Part shown: piece by piece, positions 18,705 through 27,851 of the stretch | How positions within the stretch are numbered: position 1 is the stretch's first letter | Layout: every line of letters starts with the position of its first letter | Assembly (NCBI RefSeq): GCF_008040165.1 | Contig: NZ_VRUR01000001.1 | Span: 1,507,349 to 1,571,348 of the forward strand | Length of the DNA: 64,000 nt | Source: Flagellimonas hymeniacidonis | Lineage (GTDB): Bacteria > Bacteroidota > Bacteroidia > Flavobacteriales > Flavobacteriaceae | Reading direction: 5' to 3' | Position numbers and translations under genes: made by a program | Notes under the pieces: model-generated | The model's database searches: none | Told to the model about the DNA's origin: nothing | Seen by the model: the letters and a program-made list of their open reading frames with translations, nothing else

Positions 18705-19435
18705 TTTGATGTTTTTCTATTAAAAATTCGTGATGTAAAAATATACAAACTAAATCCAGATAGAATGGTAAAAAGTCCAAATATGGAAAAAGCTCTTAGC
18801 AGTATATTGTTAAAATTGTCTCTTCCTTCGTAGTCCATGGTATGCAACATCCAAAAGAAGTCAAAAACCCGCCATTCGTTACTTCTAAATGTTTGTACAT
18901 TCCCATATTCCGTAGAAACATATGCCGTGGTGTTCGCTGGCGCTCCAAAAGTAATGGCGTAAGCGGGCAATGGCCTTCCTCGGTATTCATGATGCTTTCC
19001 ACTTTCATTAAGATATTCAACAGCTTCCACAGGTGCAGAAACGATTAGTTTTTCTCTGGCAACTACAATGCTCTCTTCTTTATTTAAAGGTTCTTCCAGT
19101 ACACCACTTTTGGCATCAAAAAGGAATACTGATTTACCCTGCCCTTTTTGAACGATTACCCTATACATTGGTTTTTGTAAAACAGAGACCATTTCTATAG
19201 CGCTGATACTATCTTGCTTATCCAAGTGTCTCATAAATACTGAAGGCGATACAAATGCATTGGAGGCAGAAAGTAATGGTTGTTTATTTTTTAGATGTGT
19301 TCCCCTTATTTCGTCAATATTTGTCCAACTAAAGTAGAGCCCTCCTAAAGTCCAGAATAAAAATTGAACGCCGAGGACAACACCCAAATAGCGATGCCAT
19401 TTTCTATTAAGCTGTATGATTTTTCTTTTAGTCAT
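18701..19435 (-). CDS. PepSY-domain membrane protein
   Basis: Inner-membrane protein, 244 residues from ATG 19435. NRKWHRYLGVVLGVQFLFWTLGGLYFSW is the first helix with the conserved W-H-R motif of PepSY-TM proteins. Periplasmic PepSY-like repeats follow (about 75-135), then FDFFWMLHTMDY and a last helix at about 210-233. An upstream ATG at 19459 would start inside a strong hairpin (19448-19470), so I prefer 19435. Family members reduce or traffic metals, e.g. ferric siderophores. It sits behind a Met-rich outer-membrane barrel gene. Confidence 0.85.
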   Translation of the reverse strand: MTKRKIIQLNRKWHRYLGVVLGVQFLFWTLGGLYFSWTNIDEIRGTHLKNKQPLLSASNAFVSPSVFMRHLDKQDSISAIEMVSVLQKPMYRVIVQKGQGKSVFLFDAKSGVLEEPLNKEESIVVAREKLIVSAPVEAVEYLNESGKHHEYRGRPLPAYAITFGAPANTTAYVSTEYGNVQTFRSNEWRVFDFFWMLHTMDYEGRDNFNNILLRAFSIFGLFTILSGFSLYIFTSRIFNRKTSK

Positions 19436-19447
19436 AATTTTAAATAA

Positions 19448-19470
19448 CCTGGGGCGCATAGCGCCCCAGG
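19448..19470 (-). terminator. Intercistronic hairpin between barrel and PepSY genes
   Basis: CCTGGGGCGC, loop ATA, GCGCCCCAGG is a perfect 10-bp GC-rich stem immediately after the barrel gene. No long U-tract follows, so it may act as a partial terminator or mRNA stabiliser rather than a full stop. Confidence 0.6.
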
Positions 19471-19479
19471 AGTTAATTG

Positions 19480-20502
19480 TTAGAAAGAGTATTGGGTTCC
19501 AAAAGTTAGCGTTTCTTTTGTTTTTAGCTGGATACCATTCAAATCTTGGTAAAGTGGATATCCAAATTCAAATCCAAACCTTAGGTTTTTAAGCGCTCCT
19601 TTTGAAATATAGGTGTTTATACCAATCCCTGAATTTACATATGTACCACCCGAGTTGTTGGTGTCGGCGGTAATTACCATCATAGGATTTAGATTGGGGT
19701 CAGCACCTTCAATTTCGCTAACAATAAGGCCTTCCAATCTAGCCGATAGGCTTATCCAATTAGCGGCTTTTACAGCGAACCAGTTGTTTAGGCTATACCG
19801 ATTGCCATAACGGTAATCCCTGTCATTTTCTCCAAAACGAAAAACACCTTTCAACTGACTTCCCCATGAGATTGATTCCTTTTGACCTAAATAGGTCAGC
19901 GCCAAGTTCGGATCAAATGTGCCACTGCCCACCTGCATAGGATAGGGTAATTCCGTTTCATCTGGAGTTGAAGCTGGCGTCACATCGCTTTCGGTAACAC
20001 TACCTGTTGGGATTGAGAATCCGACCTGCCCATGAAGCGTTTGTTGATTCTTATTAAAGAATTTAAACAAGGCTGCAAGCTGAATATCGCCGAATCCGCT
20101 AGATTCTGTTGTAAAGGTCCCCCCCATACGAGTTATGTGGTCCATTTCCATGGATAGATAGTTGAACATAAGCATTAGCGTAATTTTATCACTTGGCGCA
20201 AACATGCTGCCCAACATATGCATGTTCATGGGCATACTTGTTGGAGTAATCATATAGTCTTCCAAAGCATCATCAAAAGGGGCATCATTACTTCCTTGTT
20301 TTAGCTCATCCATGTTCATATACATGTATCTGTAAGAGAACATCCATTGACCTTTGCCATGCATATGATCTCCCGTTATTGAAATTGGAGCGTGTCCATC
20401 TGGTCTACCTGCCGACCATTTTGTTGTTGAATTGTCATTAATTTCTTGTGCATAAAATGCAATTGTAGCCATCATTAAAATGGCCGATATATATTTTTTC
20501 AT
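19480..20502 (-). CDS. Putative outer-membrane beta-barrel, Met-rich
   Basis: 340-residue exported protein with a signal peptide (MKKYISAILMMATIAFYAQ). The mature part shows alternating amphipathic strands and ends in an aromatic residue (TFGTQYSF), as outer-membrane barrels do. It resembles the transporter / phenol-degradation MetA-like barrel group. Two Met-rich patches (YMYMNMDELK, TSMPMNMHMLGSMFA) near residues 60 and 95 suggest soft-metal contact. It is co-oriented with a PepSY protein and a small CxxxC protein, so metal handling is likely but unproven. Confidence 0.65.
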   Translation of the reverse strand: MKKYISAILMMATIAFYAQEINDNSTTKWSAGRPDGHAPISITGDHMHGKGQWMFSYRYMYMNMDELKQGSNDAPFDDALEDYMITPTSMPMNMHMLGSMFAPSDKITLMLMFNYLSMEMDHITRMGGTFTTESSGFGDIQLAALFKFFNKNQQTLHGQVGFSIPTGSVTESDVTPASTPDETELPYPMQVGSGTFDPNLALTYLGQKESISWGSQLKGVFRFGENDRDYRYGNRYSLNNWFAVKAANWISLSARLEGLIVSEIEGADPNLNPMMVITADTNNSGGTYVNSGIGINTYISKGALKNLRFGFEFGYPLYQDLNGIQLKTKETLTFGTQYSF

Positions 20503-20578
20503 CGGTTTATTATTGAAGTTTTAGGTGACTATTTCATAATGAATATTGTATCACCTTGGAATAAAATGTAAACGTATA

Positions 20579-20953
20579 CTAGGAAAGAGCGCTTGGTGGA
20601 TGAAAACTGGAAGTGATGTGTAAATAAGAGTAGGTGTTTTGATAACCAAAATCATTTTGATTTTGAAGAATAAATGATTCTTTGGAATCAAAAGACAGCA
20701 ATTCAACAAAACCTATTGGGTACTCTTCCAGAGCTATTTTTGGAAGGTTTTGTTTCTTCTCATCATTCTGTTCAGAAAGCCTTTGCATTAAGTAACACTT
20801 ACCATTACATTGCAGTTCCACTTTGTCTTTATTGATACAAAGAAATTCCGCTATATAGTCTTCATAGATGACGTACTCCATTACTGGCGCAATGGGACGA
20901 ACCATTGCCAGTAGATACAGCAATATAAAACCATAAGCAGCGAGCTGTTTCAC
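20579..20953 (-). CDS. Small exported protein with CNGKC motif, unknown
   Basis: 124-residue protein that I do not recognise by name. An N-terminal hydrophobic segment (YGFILLYLLAMVRPIAPVMEY) can be a signal anchor. FLCINKDKVELQCNGKCYL carries three cysteines, including C-N-G-K-C, a possible metal or heme site. The rest is polar, ending HITSSFHPPSALS. It is first in a leftward run of envelope genes with a Met-rich barrel and a PepSY protein. Similar small proteins stand beside copper-related receptors in Flavobacteria, but I infer the role only from context. Confidence 0.65.
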   Translation of the reverse strand: MKQLAAYGFILLYLLAMVRPIAPVMEYVIYEDYIAEFLCINKDKVELQCNGKCYLMQRLSEQNDEKKQNLPKIALEEYPIGFVELLSFDSKESFILQNQNDFGYQNTYSYLHITSSFHPPSALS

Positions 20954-21004
20954 CAGGCTTTTCGTTTGAGTGGTAAAATTAATGAATATTAAAACGGGAT
21001 ATAA

Positions 21005-21033
21005 AAAAAGACGCTCGAAAAGAGCGTCTTTTT
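21005..21033 (-). terminator. Terminator of the M16 peptidase operon
   Basis: GACGCTC, loop of five, GAGCGTC, flanked by A and T tracts on both sides, so it works in either direction. It lies 23 bases beyond the stop of the M16 gene. Confidence 0.88.
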
Positions 21034-21055
21034 AGTTTTATGCTGTGTTATTTAG

Positions 21056-23128
21056 TTATTCAAAATCTGAAGCACTTACTCCCTCATTGACCTTAATTTC
21101 CTTAACCACAAATTCAAAACTTTGTGGCCCCATATTCTGGATAAGTTTAAAAGGAAATTTGATTCCAGAAACTTCTTGATAGTCATCATAAATCAGCGTA
21201 TTGGTCATTTGCTGTTCCTGTACTTCTTCTAAATTTGTTTCTTGCAGTTTAAGCCCTGTTTCCACATCATAGAAAGCAGCTTTTTTATCGGTAATTTTAA
21301 GCTTATATGCTTTTTTATCGCCAACGGACTCAACTCCTTCCAAAGTAATATTCCCAGCAGCAAGGTAGTTCAGTTCTGGAAATGCTGCGGATTCTTCCTT
21401 TACCCTTTCAATTTCCTCGGGAGTGAGGTCTTTTCGTTGACCTTGGGCCACCATATATCCTTTGTTACCATCTAAAACTTGTTTCTGCATGGAATTCCCC
21501 ATCACTTTCACATCTTGCATAAATTGTTCTCGTGTGGTTTTTTTCATTTCCAACTCGAGCTTCATCCCTTGCATTTCGGCTTCTGCCAGCATAGCGTAAG
21601 ATTCTACACCTTCCAGCTTTGCCTTACCGCCAATAGCTTCCATATACTTTTCTAAAATAGCTTCAACGGTCGTGCCTTCTGGAATGGCAGCTTCATAATT
21701 GGGTTTTTCCGTTTTGTTTGCATGTTTATCATAAAACAATACGGGAACCTTCTTGTTATTGAAACTAACTTTTTCAAGATTTTCCAATACCTCACTTCCT
21801 TTACCTGTTACAACCACCCTTGCGTTGGTGGTGGAAAAGTACTTTTGGGCTGCCTTCTGTACATCAGCAATCGTTACAGCTTCAATACGCTCCAAATAGG
21901 TTTTGTAGAAGTCTTTGGATAAATCTTCAGTCTCTATGTTTAATGCATAATTTGCAATGGTTTCTGGTTTTTCCAAAGCCATAACAAAATTCCCTGCATA
22001 TTTGGCTTTGGCATTGGTAAGTTCTTCTTCGGTAACAGGCTCATTGACGATCCTATCTATTTCACCAAGAATTTGAACCACGGAACTATCGGTAACCATA
22101 TTTCTTACTTGTGCATAGGCATTAAAGCGCATTGGGCTGTATTTATTGTCCCTAATTCCTGAGTAGGATCCGTAGGTATACCCCTTATCTTCCCTTAGAT
22201 TTTTAAATAATCTAGCTTGAGAACCGCCCCCTAATATTCTATTGGCTAAAAGTGCATTTAGATAATCCTCATCTTTCATTTTCAGCTCAGTAATGTTTTG
22301 CACGGCTACCTCGGATTGAACGGAGTTGGGAACATCCACAAAATTGATTTGTGTGTACTGTGCATCCGTTGGTTTTGTGTAACTAAATGATGGTGGAGCC
22401 GCTTTTGACCATGGTGTAAAATGCGTGGTAACAAGTTCCTTTGCATTTTCAAAATCTACATCTCCGATAATCACCAAATATGCATTGGCAGGAACAAAAT
22501 AATCTCTGTAATGTTTCTCTACATCCGCAAGGGTAACATTGTTCACCGTTTCTTCTGAAGTAATTTCCCCGTAAGGGTGATTTTTACCATATGCCAATGC
22601 CAATTGAACTCTTGTTGCAATGGCGGAAACATCCTTTTCTTCGGATTTTATTCCGGTAATAATCTTGTCTTTTTCTTTATCGAATTCTTCTTGCGTAAAA
22701 TTTGGATTTAAAGCTGCATCGGTCATAAGCTCCAAAATTCTAGGGAAGTATTTGGAAAGACAGCTTGCAGATGCACTTTGATCTCCTATACTTATGGAAG
22801 CGCCCAAAAAGTCGACTTCTTCATAAAAATCATCTTTTGGAATGGATTTGGACCCTTTACCCATAAGACTCGAAGTCAAATCTGAAACCCCAGCTTTACC
22901 TCCTTGTAAAATTGGAGGATTATCAATGGTGAGTTGCATGGAGACCCTTGGTAGTTTATGGTTTTCAACGACCATAACTTTGAGGCCATTGTTAAGCTCA
23001 AAACGCTGTGGTTCCTGCAAATTAATTTCTGGAGCAGGCCCTGGTTTTGGTTGTTTACTTCGATCTATTTGTGCTTGCGATACTGCCATGAAAAGGGACA
23101 GCAAAGAAAAAATTATATACTTCTTCAT
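21056..23128 (-). CDS. M16 peptidase-like protein, inactive-subunit type, with C-terminal extra domain
   Basis: 690-residue exported protein (signal peptide to about VSQAQ). Two M16 half-domains occupy about 35-460, but the zinc motif is absent: the expected HxxEH place reads LTSSLMGKGSKS. LGGGSQARLFKNLREDKGYTYG is the conserved M16 C-lobe block. From about 480 a separate beta-rich domain (TVEAILEKYMEAIGGKAKLEGVESY...) resembles outer-membrane lipoprotein-sorting/LolA-like domains. It follows the active M16 gene by one base, fitting a heterodimer in which the two proteins complement each other. Confidence 0.88.
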   Translation of the reverse strand: MKKYIIFSLLSLFMAVSQAQIDRSKQPKPGPAPEINLQEPQRFELNNGLKVMVVENHKLPRVSMQLTIDNPPILQGGKAGVSDLTSSLMGKGSKSIPKDDFYEEVDFLGASISIGDQSASASCLSKYFPRILELMTDAALNPNFTQEEFDKEKDKIITGIKSEEKDVSAIATRVQLALAYGKNHPYGEITSEETVNNVTLADVEKHYRDYFVPANAYLVIIGDVDFENAKELVTTHFTPWSKAAPPSFSYTKPTDAQYTQINFVDVPNSVQSEVAVQNITELKMKDEDYLNALLANRILGGGSQARLFKNLREDKGYTYGSYSGIRDNKYSPMRFNAYAQVRNMVTDSSVVQILGEIDRIVNEPVTEEELTNAKAKYAGNFVMALEKPETIANYALNIETEDLSKDFYKTYLERIEAVTIADVQKAAQKYFSTTNARVVVTGKGSEVLENLEKVSFNNKKVPVLFYDKHANKTEKPNYEAAIPEGTTVEAILEKYMEAIGGKAKLEGVESYAMLAEAEMQGMKLELEMKKTTREQFMQDVKVMGNSMQKQVLDGNKGYMVAQGQRKDLTPEEIERVKEESAAFPELNYLAAGNITLEGVESVGDKKAYKLKITDKKAAFYDVETGLKLQETNLEEVQEQQMTNTLIYDDYQEVSGIKFPFKLIQNMGPQSFEFVVKEIKVNEGVSASDFE

Positions 23129-23129
23129 C

Positions 23130-24452
23130 TTAATTGGCTTCTTTTTGTTCTGGCAAATATTCTAATTCTACCCTTTGGTTAATCTTCAGATATTTTTTGG
23201 CAACTTCCATAATTTCCTCTCGGGTAATGGAGCGATAAATTTCAATCTCTGTGTTGATTAGGTTGGTATTGTCGCGTAGCATGTAATTGTCTGCCAGGGA
23301 ATTGGCAATTCCAGCTATACTACTGTTAGCGTTCACAAACTTGTTTTCAAACTTGTTTTGTAGTTTCTGATAGTCTTTTTCCGAGATTAATTCAGATTGT
23401 ACTTTTAAGATTTCTGCATCAATTTCATTCTTAATGTCCTGGATGGAATTTTCACCTACAGGCAAACCACCTACAACATAAGAACTATAATCTTCAGCAT
23501 CAATTGGCACAGAAAATATTTGAAGTGCTATTTTTTTCTCATCAACCAACTTTTTATACAATTTGGAACTTTCACCATCACTTAAATAGGTAGAAATCAT
23601 ATTGATGACATAGGCGTCCCTTTCAGCTTGACCTGGAGTCCTGTAGGCCAATAAAATTGCCGGAATTTGAATATTGGGGTCATGATACTTTGCCTTTATC
23701 GTTGTTGTGATGGGCTCTTCAACAACAATATTTCTTTTTATCTCTGCTCCCCTGGGGATAGGCCCAAAATAGTCAGAAACCATCTTTTTGGTTTTTTCCG
23801 TATCAAAATCTCCTGCTATAACCAGAACAGCGTTATTTGGCACATAATAAATCTTATTAAAATTCTTGAAGTCATCCAAAGTTGCACTGGCAAGATGATC
23901 TAGAGAACCAATTACGCCCCATCTGTATGGGTGTTTGGTGTATAAGTTTTTCAGAAGTTCATCAAAGAAAGCACCGTATGGGGAGTTATCCACTCTAAGT
24001 CTTCTTTCTTCTTGAACCACTTCTTTTTGAGTGTCTACACCAACTTGACCAATTATGGGGTGCATTAATCTTTCCGATTCTAGCCAAAGCCCTGTTTCCA
24101 GACTATTGGATGGGAATGTCTCATAATAATATGTCCGGTCTAGAAAAGTGTTGGCGTTGCCACTTCCTCCATTTGAGGAGACTATTTTGTCCCATTCTCC
24201 TCGCTCAATGTTCTTTGTTCCCTCGAACAACAAGTGTTCAAAAAAATGGGCAAACCCTGTTTTACTTGGATCTTCATCTTTAGAGCCCACATGATACATA
24301 ACGGCAGTGGTAACCACTGGGGCGGTGTTGTCTTGGTGTAAAATTACATGGAGTCCGTTGTCCAGATCATACTCTTCAAAGGTAACTTCCTGCGCCGCAA
24401 TAAAGTTTCCTGCTACAAGTACGAAAAGTACAGATAGTAGCTGTCTTTTCAT
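23130..24452 (-). CDS. M16 family zinc metallopeptidase, active subunit
   Basis: 440-residue exported peptidase (signal peptide to about IAAQE). The inverted zinc motif is HFFEH with H69, E72 and H73, and the third ligand is supplied by EVVQEERRLRVDNSPYG about 75 residues later. The C-lobe contains YLSDGESSKLYKKLVDEKKIA. It is probably periplasmic and degrades peptides together with the partner encoded directly downstream. It is divergent from the DUF4199 gene. Confidence 0.93.
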   Translation of the reverse strand: MKRQLLSVLFVLVAGNFIAAQEVTFEEYDLDNGLHVILHQDNTAPVVTTAVMYHVGSKDEDPSKTGFAHFFEHLLFEGTKNIERGEWDKIVSSNGGSGNANTFLDRTYYYETFPSNSLETGLWLESERLMHPIIGQVGVDTQKEVVQEERRLRVDNSPYGAFFDELLKNLYTKHPYRWGVIGSLDHLASATLDDFKNFNKIYYVPNNAVLVIAGDFDTEKTKKMVSDYFGPIPRGAEIKRNIVVEEPITTTIKAKYHDPNIQIPAILLAYRTPGQAERDAYVINMISTYLSDGESSKLYKKLVDEKKIALQIFSVPIDAEDYSSYVVGGLPVGENSIQDIKNEIDAEILKVQSELISEKDYQKLQNKFENKFVNANSSIAGIANSLADNYMLRDNTNLINTEIEIYRSITREEIMEVAKKYLKINQRVELEYLPEQKEAN

Positions 24453-24633
24453 GATAGTGAATTTTGTATTTGTGTAATAAATAGGATTAGTATCGATTTT
24501 TTGATTGACGTTACACTAAATATAGAACAAAATTCGCAAGATAATTGAAATAGGAAGTAAGTCTTTAACAAGAATTTGTGGTATAATTCAACAACATTCA
24601 GTAAATTAAACATCCACCCAAAAATTTAATGAG

Positions 24634-25080
24634 ATGAAAAATCTAACCCTCCCTATTCGTTTTGGACTTGTTACAAGTGCTTGTTTGATGGCGTATTTTT
24701 TAATCTTGTCCCTTTTAGGAAAACATACTAACGTTTTTTATAGTCTATTTAATGGAGTTATAACGGGTTTTGGAATATATGAAACCATTAAGTACACCAA
24801 GTTGAGACTGGGAAAGGATTTTTCATATGGCAAAGGCTTTATGGCAGGAATCACAACAGGGTTTGTAGCAACCTTGGTGTTCACGATTTTCTTTGCGCTG
24901 TACTCCACAGAATTGAATGCTAGTTTTTTGAATGAACTTTCTGAGGTATGGGCTAAGGACTATGCCAATTTTGAAGGAATAGTTTTCTTTACCGTGTCCA
25001 TAATGGGGTTTGCAACTACTTTAGTTTTAACGTTATCTTTTATGCAGCTCTTTAAAACGTCCAATAATCTTAAAAAATAA
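24634..25080 (+). CDS. DUF4199 membrane protein
   Basis: 148-residue inner-membrane protein of unknown function. Four hydrophobic segments are seen at about 8-28, 33-50, 70-92 and 118-138, with the conserved GKDFSYGKGFMAGITTGFVA between the second and third. Length and layout agree with DUF4199, a Bacteroidetes family that is often near lipid-linked sugar genes. Here it stands alone upstream of rplU, 104 bases away. Confidence 0.82.
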   Translation: MKNLTLPIRFGLVTSACLMAYFLILSLLGKHTNVFYSLFNGVITGFGIYETIKYTKLRLGKDFSYGKGFMAGITTGFVATLVFTIFFALYSTELNASFLNELSEVWAKDYANFEGIVFFTVSIMGFATTLVLTLSFMQLFKTSNNLKK

Positions 25081-25103
25081 TGTTTCAAATGGTTGAATAA
25101 TAC

Positions 25104-25133
25104 TTGTGAATTAAGGATTTAGCAGTATATTTG
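25104..25133 (+). promoter_or_regulatory. rplU-rpmA promoter
   Basis: TTG (25104-25106), 19-base spacer, TATATTTG (25126-25133). This is a textbook Bacteroidetes housekeeping promoter. The leader to the rplU ATG is about 45 bases. Confidence 0.8.
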
Positions 25134-25183
25134 CACCCGCTAATTTTGATAAAGCGCAAGTAAATTAATCTAATTAACGCATT

Positions 25184-25741
25184 ATGTACGCAATTGTAGA
25201 GATGGCAGGGCAGCAATTTAAAGTTGCAAAAGACCAAAAAGTGTACGTTCACCGTTTACAAACAGAAGAAGGTAAAAAAGTAACTTTTGATAAAGTTCTT
25301 CTTTTGGATGATGGAGGTAACGTTACTGTTGGCGCCCCAGTCATAGAAGGTGCGGCTGTTGAAGCCAAAGTGGTAAAACACCTTAAAGGAGATAAAGTAA
25401 TTGTCTTTAAAAAGAAAAGACGTAAAGGATACCGTGTAAAAAACGGACACAGACAGTCTTTAACAGAAATTATTGTTGAAGGTATTGTTGCTAAAGGCGC
25501 TAAGAAAGCAGCTCCTGCAAAAGCCAAAGCTGAAAAACCAGCTGCCGAACCTAAAAAAGCTGTAGCGGCTAAAACTGAGGCTCCTAAGAAGGAAGCTCCA
25601 AAGAAAGCTGCACCAAAAAAGGCGGCTGAAGATTTGAGCGCAAAAACAGTTGCCGAATTGAAAGAAATGGCAAAGGCAAAAGGTATTGCTGGTATTTCTT
25701 CCATGAAAAAAGCTGATTTAATAGAAGCTTTAAACAAATAG
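25184..25741 (+). CDS. rplU: 50S ribosomal protein bL21 with C-terminal SAP-like extension
   Basis: Large-subunit protein bL21. Residues 1-103 are the canonical domain ([25 protein letters not shown], then [15 protein letters not shown]). Residues about 104-150 are an Ala/Lys/Pro-rich linker. Residues about 150-185 ([19 protein letters not shown], then [14 protein letters not shown]) look like a Rho-N/SAP-type helix-extended-helix nucleic-acid-binding motif. At 185 residues it is nearly twice the E. coli length. The extension is probably real, because no stop or frameshift separates it. It is followed by rpmA, as in most bacteria. Confidence 0.95.
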   Translation: MYAIVEMAGQQFKVAKDQKVYVHRLQTEEGKKVTFDKVLLLDDGGNVTVGAPVIEGAAVEAKVVKHLKGDKVIVFKKKRRKGYRVKNGHRQSLTEIIVEGIVAKGAKKAAPAKAKAEKPAAEPKKAVAAKTEAPKKEAPKKAAPKKAAEDLSAKTVAELKEMAKAKGIAGISSMKKADLIEALNK

Positions 25742-25764
25742 ATAAGAACTAAAAATTATATATC

Positions 25765-26025
25765 ATGGCACATAAGAAAGGTGTAGGTAGTTCAAAAAAC
25801 GGTAGAGAATCAGAATCAAAACGATTAGGAGTTAAGATTTTTGGTGGACAAGCCGCTGTTGCTGGTAACATCATTGTTAGACAACGTGGTACAAAACACA
25901 ATCCTGGTGATAATGTTTATGCTGGTAAAGATCATACATTGCATGCCAGAGTTGATGGTCTTGTAAAATTTGAAAAGAAAGCTGGTGGAAAATCATACGT
26001 TTCCATTGAGCCATTTGAAGCATAA
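25765..26025 (+). CDS. rpmA: 50S ribosomal protein bL27
   Basis: Large-subunit protein next to the peptidyl-transferase centre, 86 residues. It begins [24 protein letters not shown] and contains [18 protein letters not shown], both diagnostic of bL27. The N-terminus starts directly with AHKKG, so there is no cleavable leader of the Firmicutes type. It is co-transcribed with rplU, and a terminator lies 26 bases downstream. Confidence 0.98.
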   Translation: MAHKKGVGSSKNGRESESKRLGVKIFGGQAAVAGNIIVRQRGTKHNPGDNVYAGKDHTLHARVDGLVKFEKKAGGKSYVSIEPFEA

Positions 26026-26050
26026 ATGCATTTCAAATAATAAAAGTTTT

Positions 26051-26080
26051 AAAACCCTCTCCGAAAAGTGAGGGTTTTTT
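26051..26080 (+). terminator. Terminator of rplU-rpmA
   Basis: AAAACCCTC, loop of ten, GAGGGTTTTTT. The T-tract lies on the plus strand and the A-tract on the other side, so it could also serve the convergent minus-strand gene. Confidence 0.9.
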
Positions 26081-26107
26081 CATTCGTAAAACTTAAGAAA
26101 CATCAAT

Positions 26108-27220
26108 TTAGAACCTTAACCTTCTTTTTCTTGCGGGAATTTCCCAAGTGTCCATTTTTACTCCATATTCAATTACAGATACCTCATCATGCAAATTTAT
26201 TGTGGGACAAACATGGTAGGGAATACCATAAAACACATCGCCAACTTTTAAATCATTCCAATTATCTACCTTGAGAACACCATGTTCCTCGCTTTGAGAA
26301 AGTAGCTCGTAGTTATTAATATTTAGGAATTTAACTCGTTTGTCAATGGGATTTTCTGGCGCTACAGATTTATGGCCCAAGTCCAAGGTAACAATGCCCT
26401 CAGTAGGTTTTGAGATAATTCTCGTTACTAATAAGGCAGCATATCTAAAGTTTTGTTCTGTCAACTTTTCACCATATCCCCAATCCCATAAAACACAGGT
26501 TCCAGGACTAGTGATTCGGTTTTCTTGTAAGAGGTGAGTTGTAAATGATGGGGTTCCACCGCATATCATTTGCGCTGACGGATATACTTTTTTTAACTTA
26601 TTGAAATAGGCGGTCACATCTTCCAGCCCAGTTTCTATTTTTTCATTTCGAACAGTAAAATTAGCGTCCCTTAAGTGTCCGTCATATACATGCAACCCTT
26701 TAAATCGTAGTCCTTTGCATTCGGGGATAAATGCCAAAAGTTCATCAAGACCAGGGTCTGTTTTAATTCCTGAACGATTCATGCCATTGTTAATATCAAT
26801 GTAAATATTGGCACGAACTCCTAGATTTAGTGCTTTTTCATTCAATAGTTTGGCAATCCCTATGGTGTCTATAATGGTAGAGAAATTGGCAGACGGAAAA
26901 TGCTCAGCCAATGCAAAAAACCGGTCTACCTTTGGCCCAACCAGCTGATGCGCAATTAAAACAGAATGGCCCCCAGCTTCGGCGGCAATTTCTGCTTCTG
27001 AAATAGTAGAAGCCTTAAAATTGGTAATCCCAGAATCTAACAGCAATTTTAACACTTTGGGCATTTTATTGGTTTTTACATGAGGCATCAATCTATTAGT
27101 TTCGCCATTGACCAAAGAAATCATCTCTTTAATATTATAATCCAAATGCTGTATGTACACTGCAATGGATGGTGAATCTACCGTTTCAATATTTTGTATG
27201 GCATACCAATTGTTTTTCAT
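26108..27220 (-). CDS. D-threonine aldolase-like PLP enzyme
   Basis: Fold-type III PLP enzyme (alanine-racemase N-terminal barrel plus D-serine-dehydratase-like C-terminal domain), 370 residues. The Schiff-base lysine is K49 in RLMPHVKTNK. YIDINNGMNRSGI and GGTPSF are phosphate-loop segments. VCPTINLHDEVSVIEYG carries the metal-binding His/Cys of the D-TA family. It probably cleaves a D-beta-hydroxy amino acid to glycine and an aldehyde, or dehydrates D-serine. The exact substrate cannot be read. The DinB-like gene lies 30 bases upstream. Confidence 0.87.
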   Translation of the reverse strand: MKNNWYAIQNIETVDSPSIAVYIQHLDYNIKEMISLVNGETNRLMPHVKTNKMPKVLKLLLDSGITNFKASTISEAEIAAEAGGHSVLIAHQLVGPKVDRFFALAEHFPSANFSTIIDTIGIAKLLNEKALNLGVRANIYIDINNGMNRSGIKTDPGLDELLAFIPECKGLRFKGLHVYDGHLRDANFTVRNEKIETGLEDVTAYFNKLKKVYPSAQMICGGTPSFTTHLLQENRITSPGTCVLWDWGYGEKLTEQNFRYAALLVTRIISKPTEGIVTLDLGHKSVAPENPIDKRVKFLNINNYELLSQSEEHGVLKVDNWNDLKVGDVFYGIPYHVCPTINLHDEVSVIEYGVKMDTWEIPARKRRLRF

Positions 27221-27250
27221 TTTTTGATGGCTTTTAAGAGGAATATCCTT

Positions 27251-27736
27251 TTACTTATTTTTTAAAATATCCTTTATAATTTTTAAATGGTGACGGGTAT
27301 GTATTGTTAAGAACCGAATGCTTTGTTTTTTATCAATGATACTAAAATATGGGTGTTCAAAGTGAGCTTTGGGATGTAAATCTTGAATCTTTCTTATACT
27401 TTCCTTGGCTTCCTTAATTTGGGAATAAAGACTTTCGGTCAAGATTACATCCGGGGGAAGTACTATTCGGGGTGATTTGGCAAATCCCCGAGGAAAATCC
27501 CCGTACGCATATACAAAGGTTCTTGAAAGATTGAAGTTGGGTTTAAAGGCTTCTGGATTAGAAGTTTCCAATGTTTCATATATCTTATTGATGGTCTTTA
27601 AAATATGGTCCAAATGCCAGGCCACATCAACCTTGGATATTTTGACATTCAATTTATCTCGATACGATATGTAGCTTTCAATTTTGGAAAGCTCTTCTTT
27701 TAAAAAAAAATTATCCGATTCTGTATTCTCGGTCAA
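27251..27736 (-). CDS. DinB-like / DUF1569 four-helix protein
   Basis: 161-residue soluble protein, predicted four-helix bundle of the DinB/YfiT type. Possible metal-binding histidines occur in VDVAWHLDHILKTI (about 40-53) and in FLTIHTRHHLKIIKDIL at the C-terminus, the usual DinB arrangement. The function is unknown. Relatives are thiol-dependent transferases or stress proteins. It starts downstream of the ahcY terminator and probably shares a transcript with the PLP enzyme. Confidence 0.72.
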   Translation of the reverse strand: MTENTESDNFFLKEELSKIESYISYRDKLNVKISKVDVAWHLDHILKTINKIYETLETSNPEAFKPNFNLSRTFVYAYGDFPRGFAKSPRIVLPPDVILTESLYSQIKEAKESIRKIQDLHPKAHFEHPYFSIIDKKQSIRFLTIHTRHHLKIIKDILKNK

Positions 27737-27795
27737 AAGAAAATATTTAGCGCTCTAAAGCTAAAAAAAGCTACTGACATAGAATGGAAGAAATA

Positions 27796-27828
27796 AAAAA
27801 CCCCTTACACTAGTGCAAGGGGTTTGAA
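27796..27828 (-). terminator. Terminator of ahcY
   Basis: On the minus strand, AAACCCCTT, a short hairpin core, AAGGGGTTTTTT. Stem arms CCCCTT (27801-27806) and AAGGGG (27817-27822) with a palindromic CACTAGTG core make a strong hairpin. Confidence 0.88.
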
Positions 27829-27851
27829 TCTTAATTTTATTACCCGAAAAT

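Noticed and set aside
25249..25737. 162-codon minus-strand ORF rich in Ala, Phe and Ser
   Set aside because: Reverse reading of the Ala/Lys repeat region of rplU.
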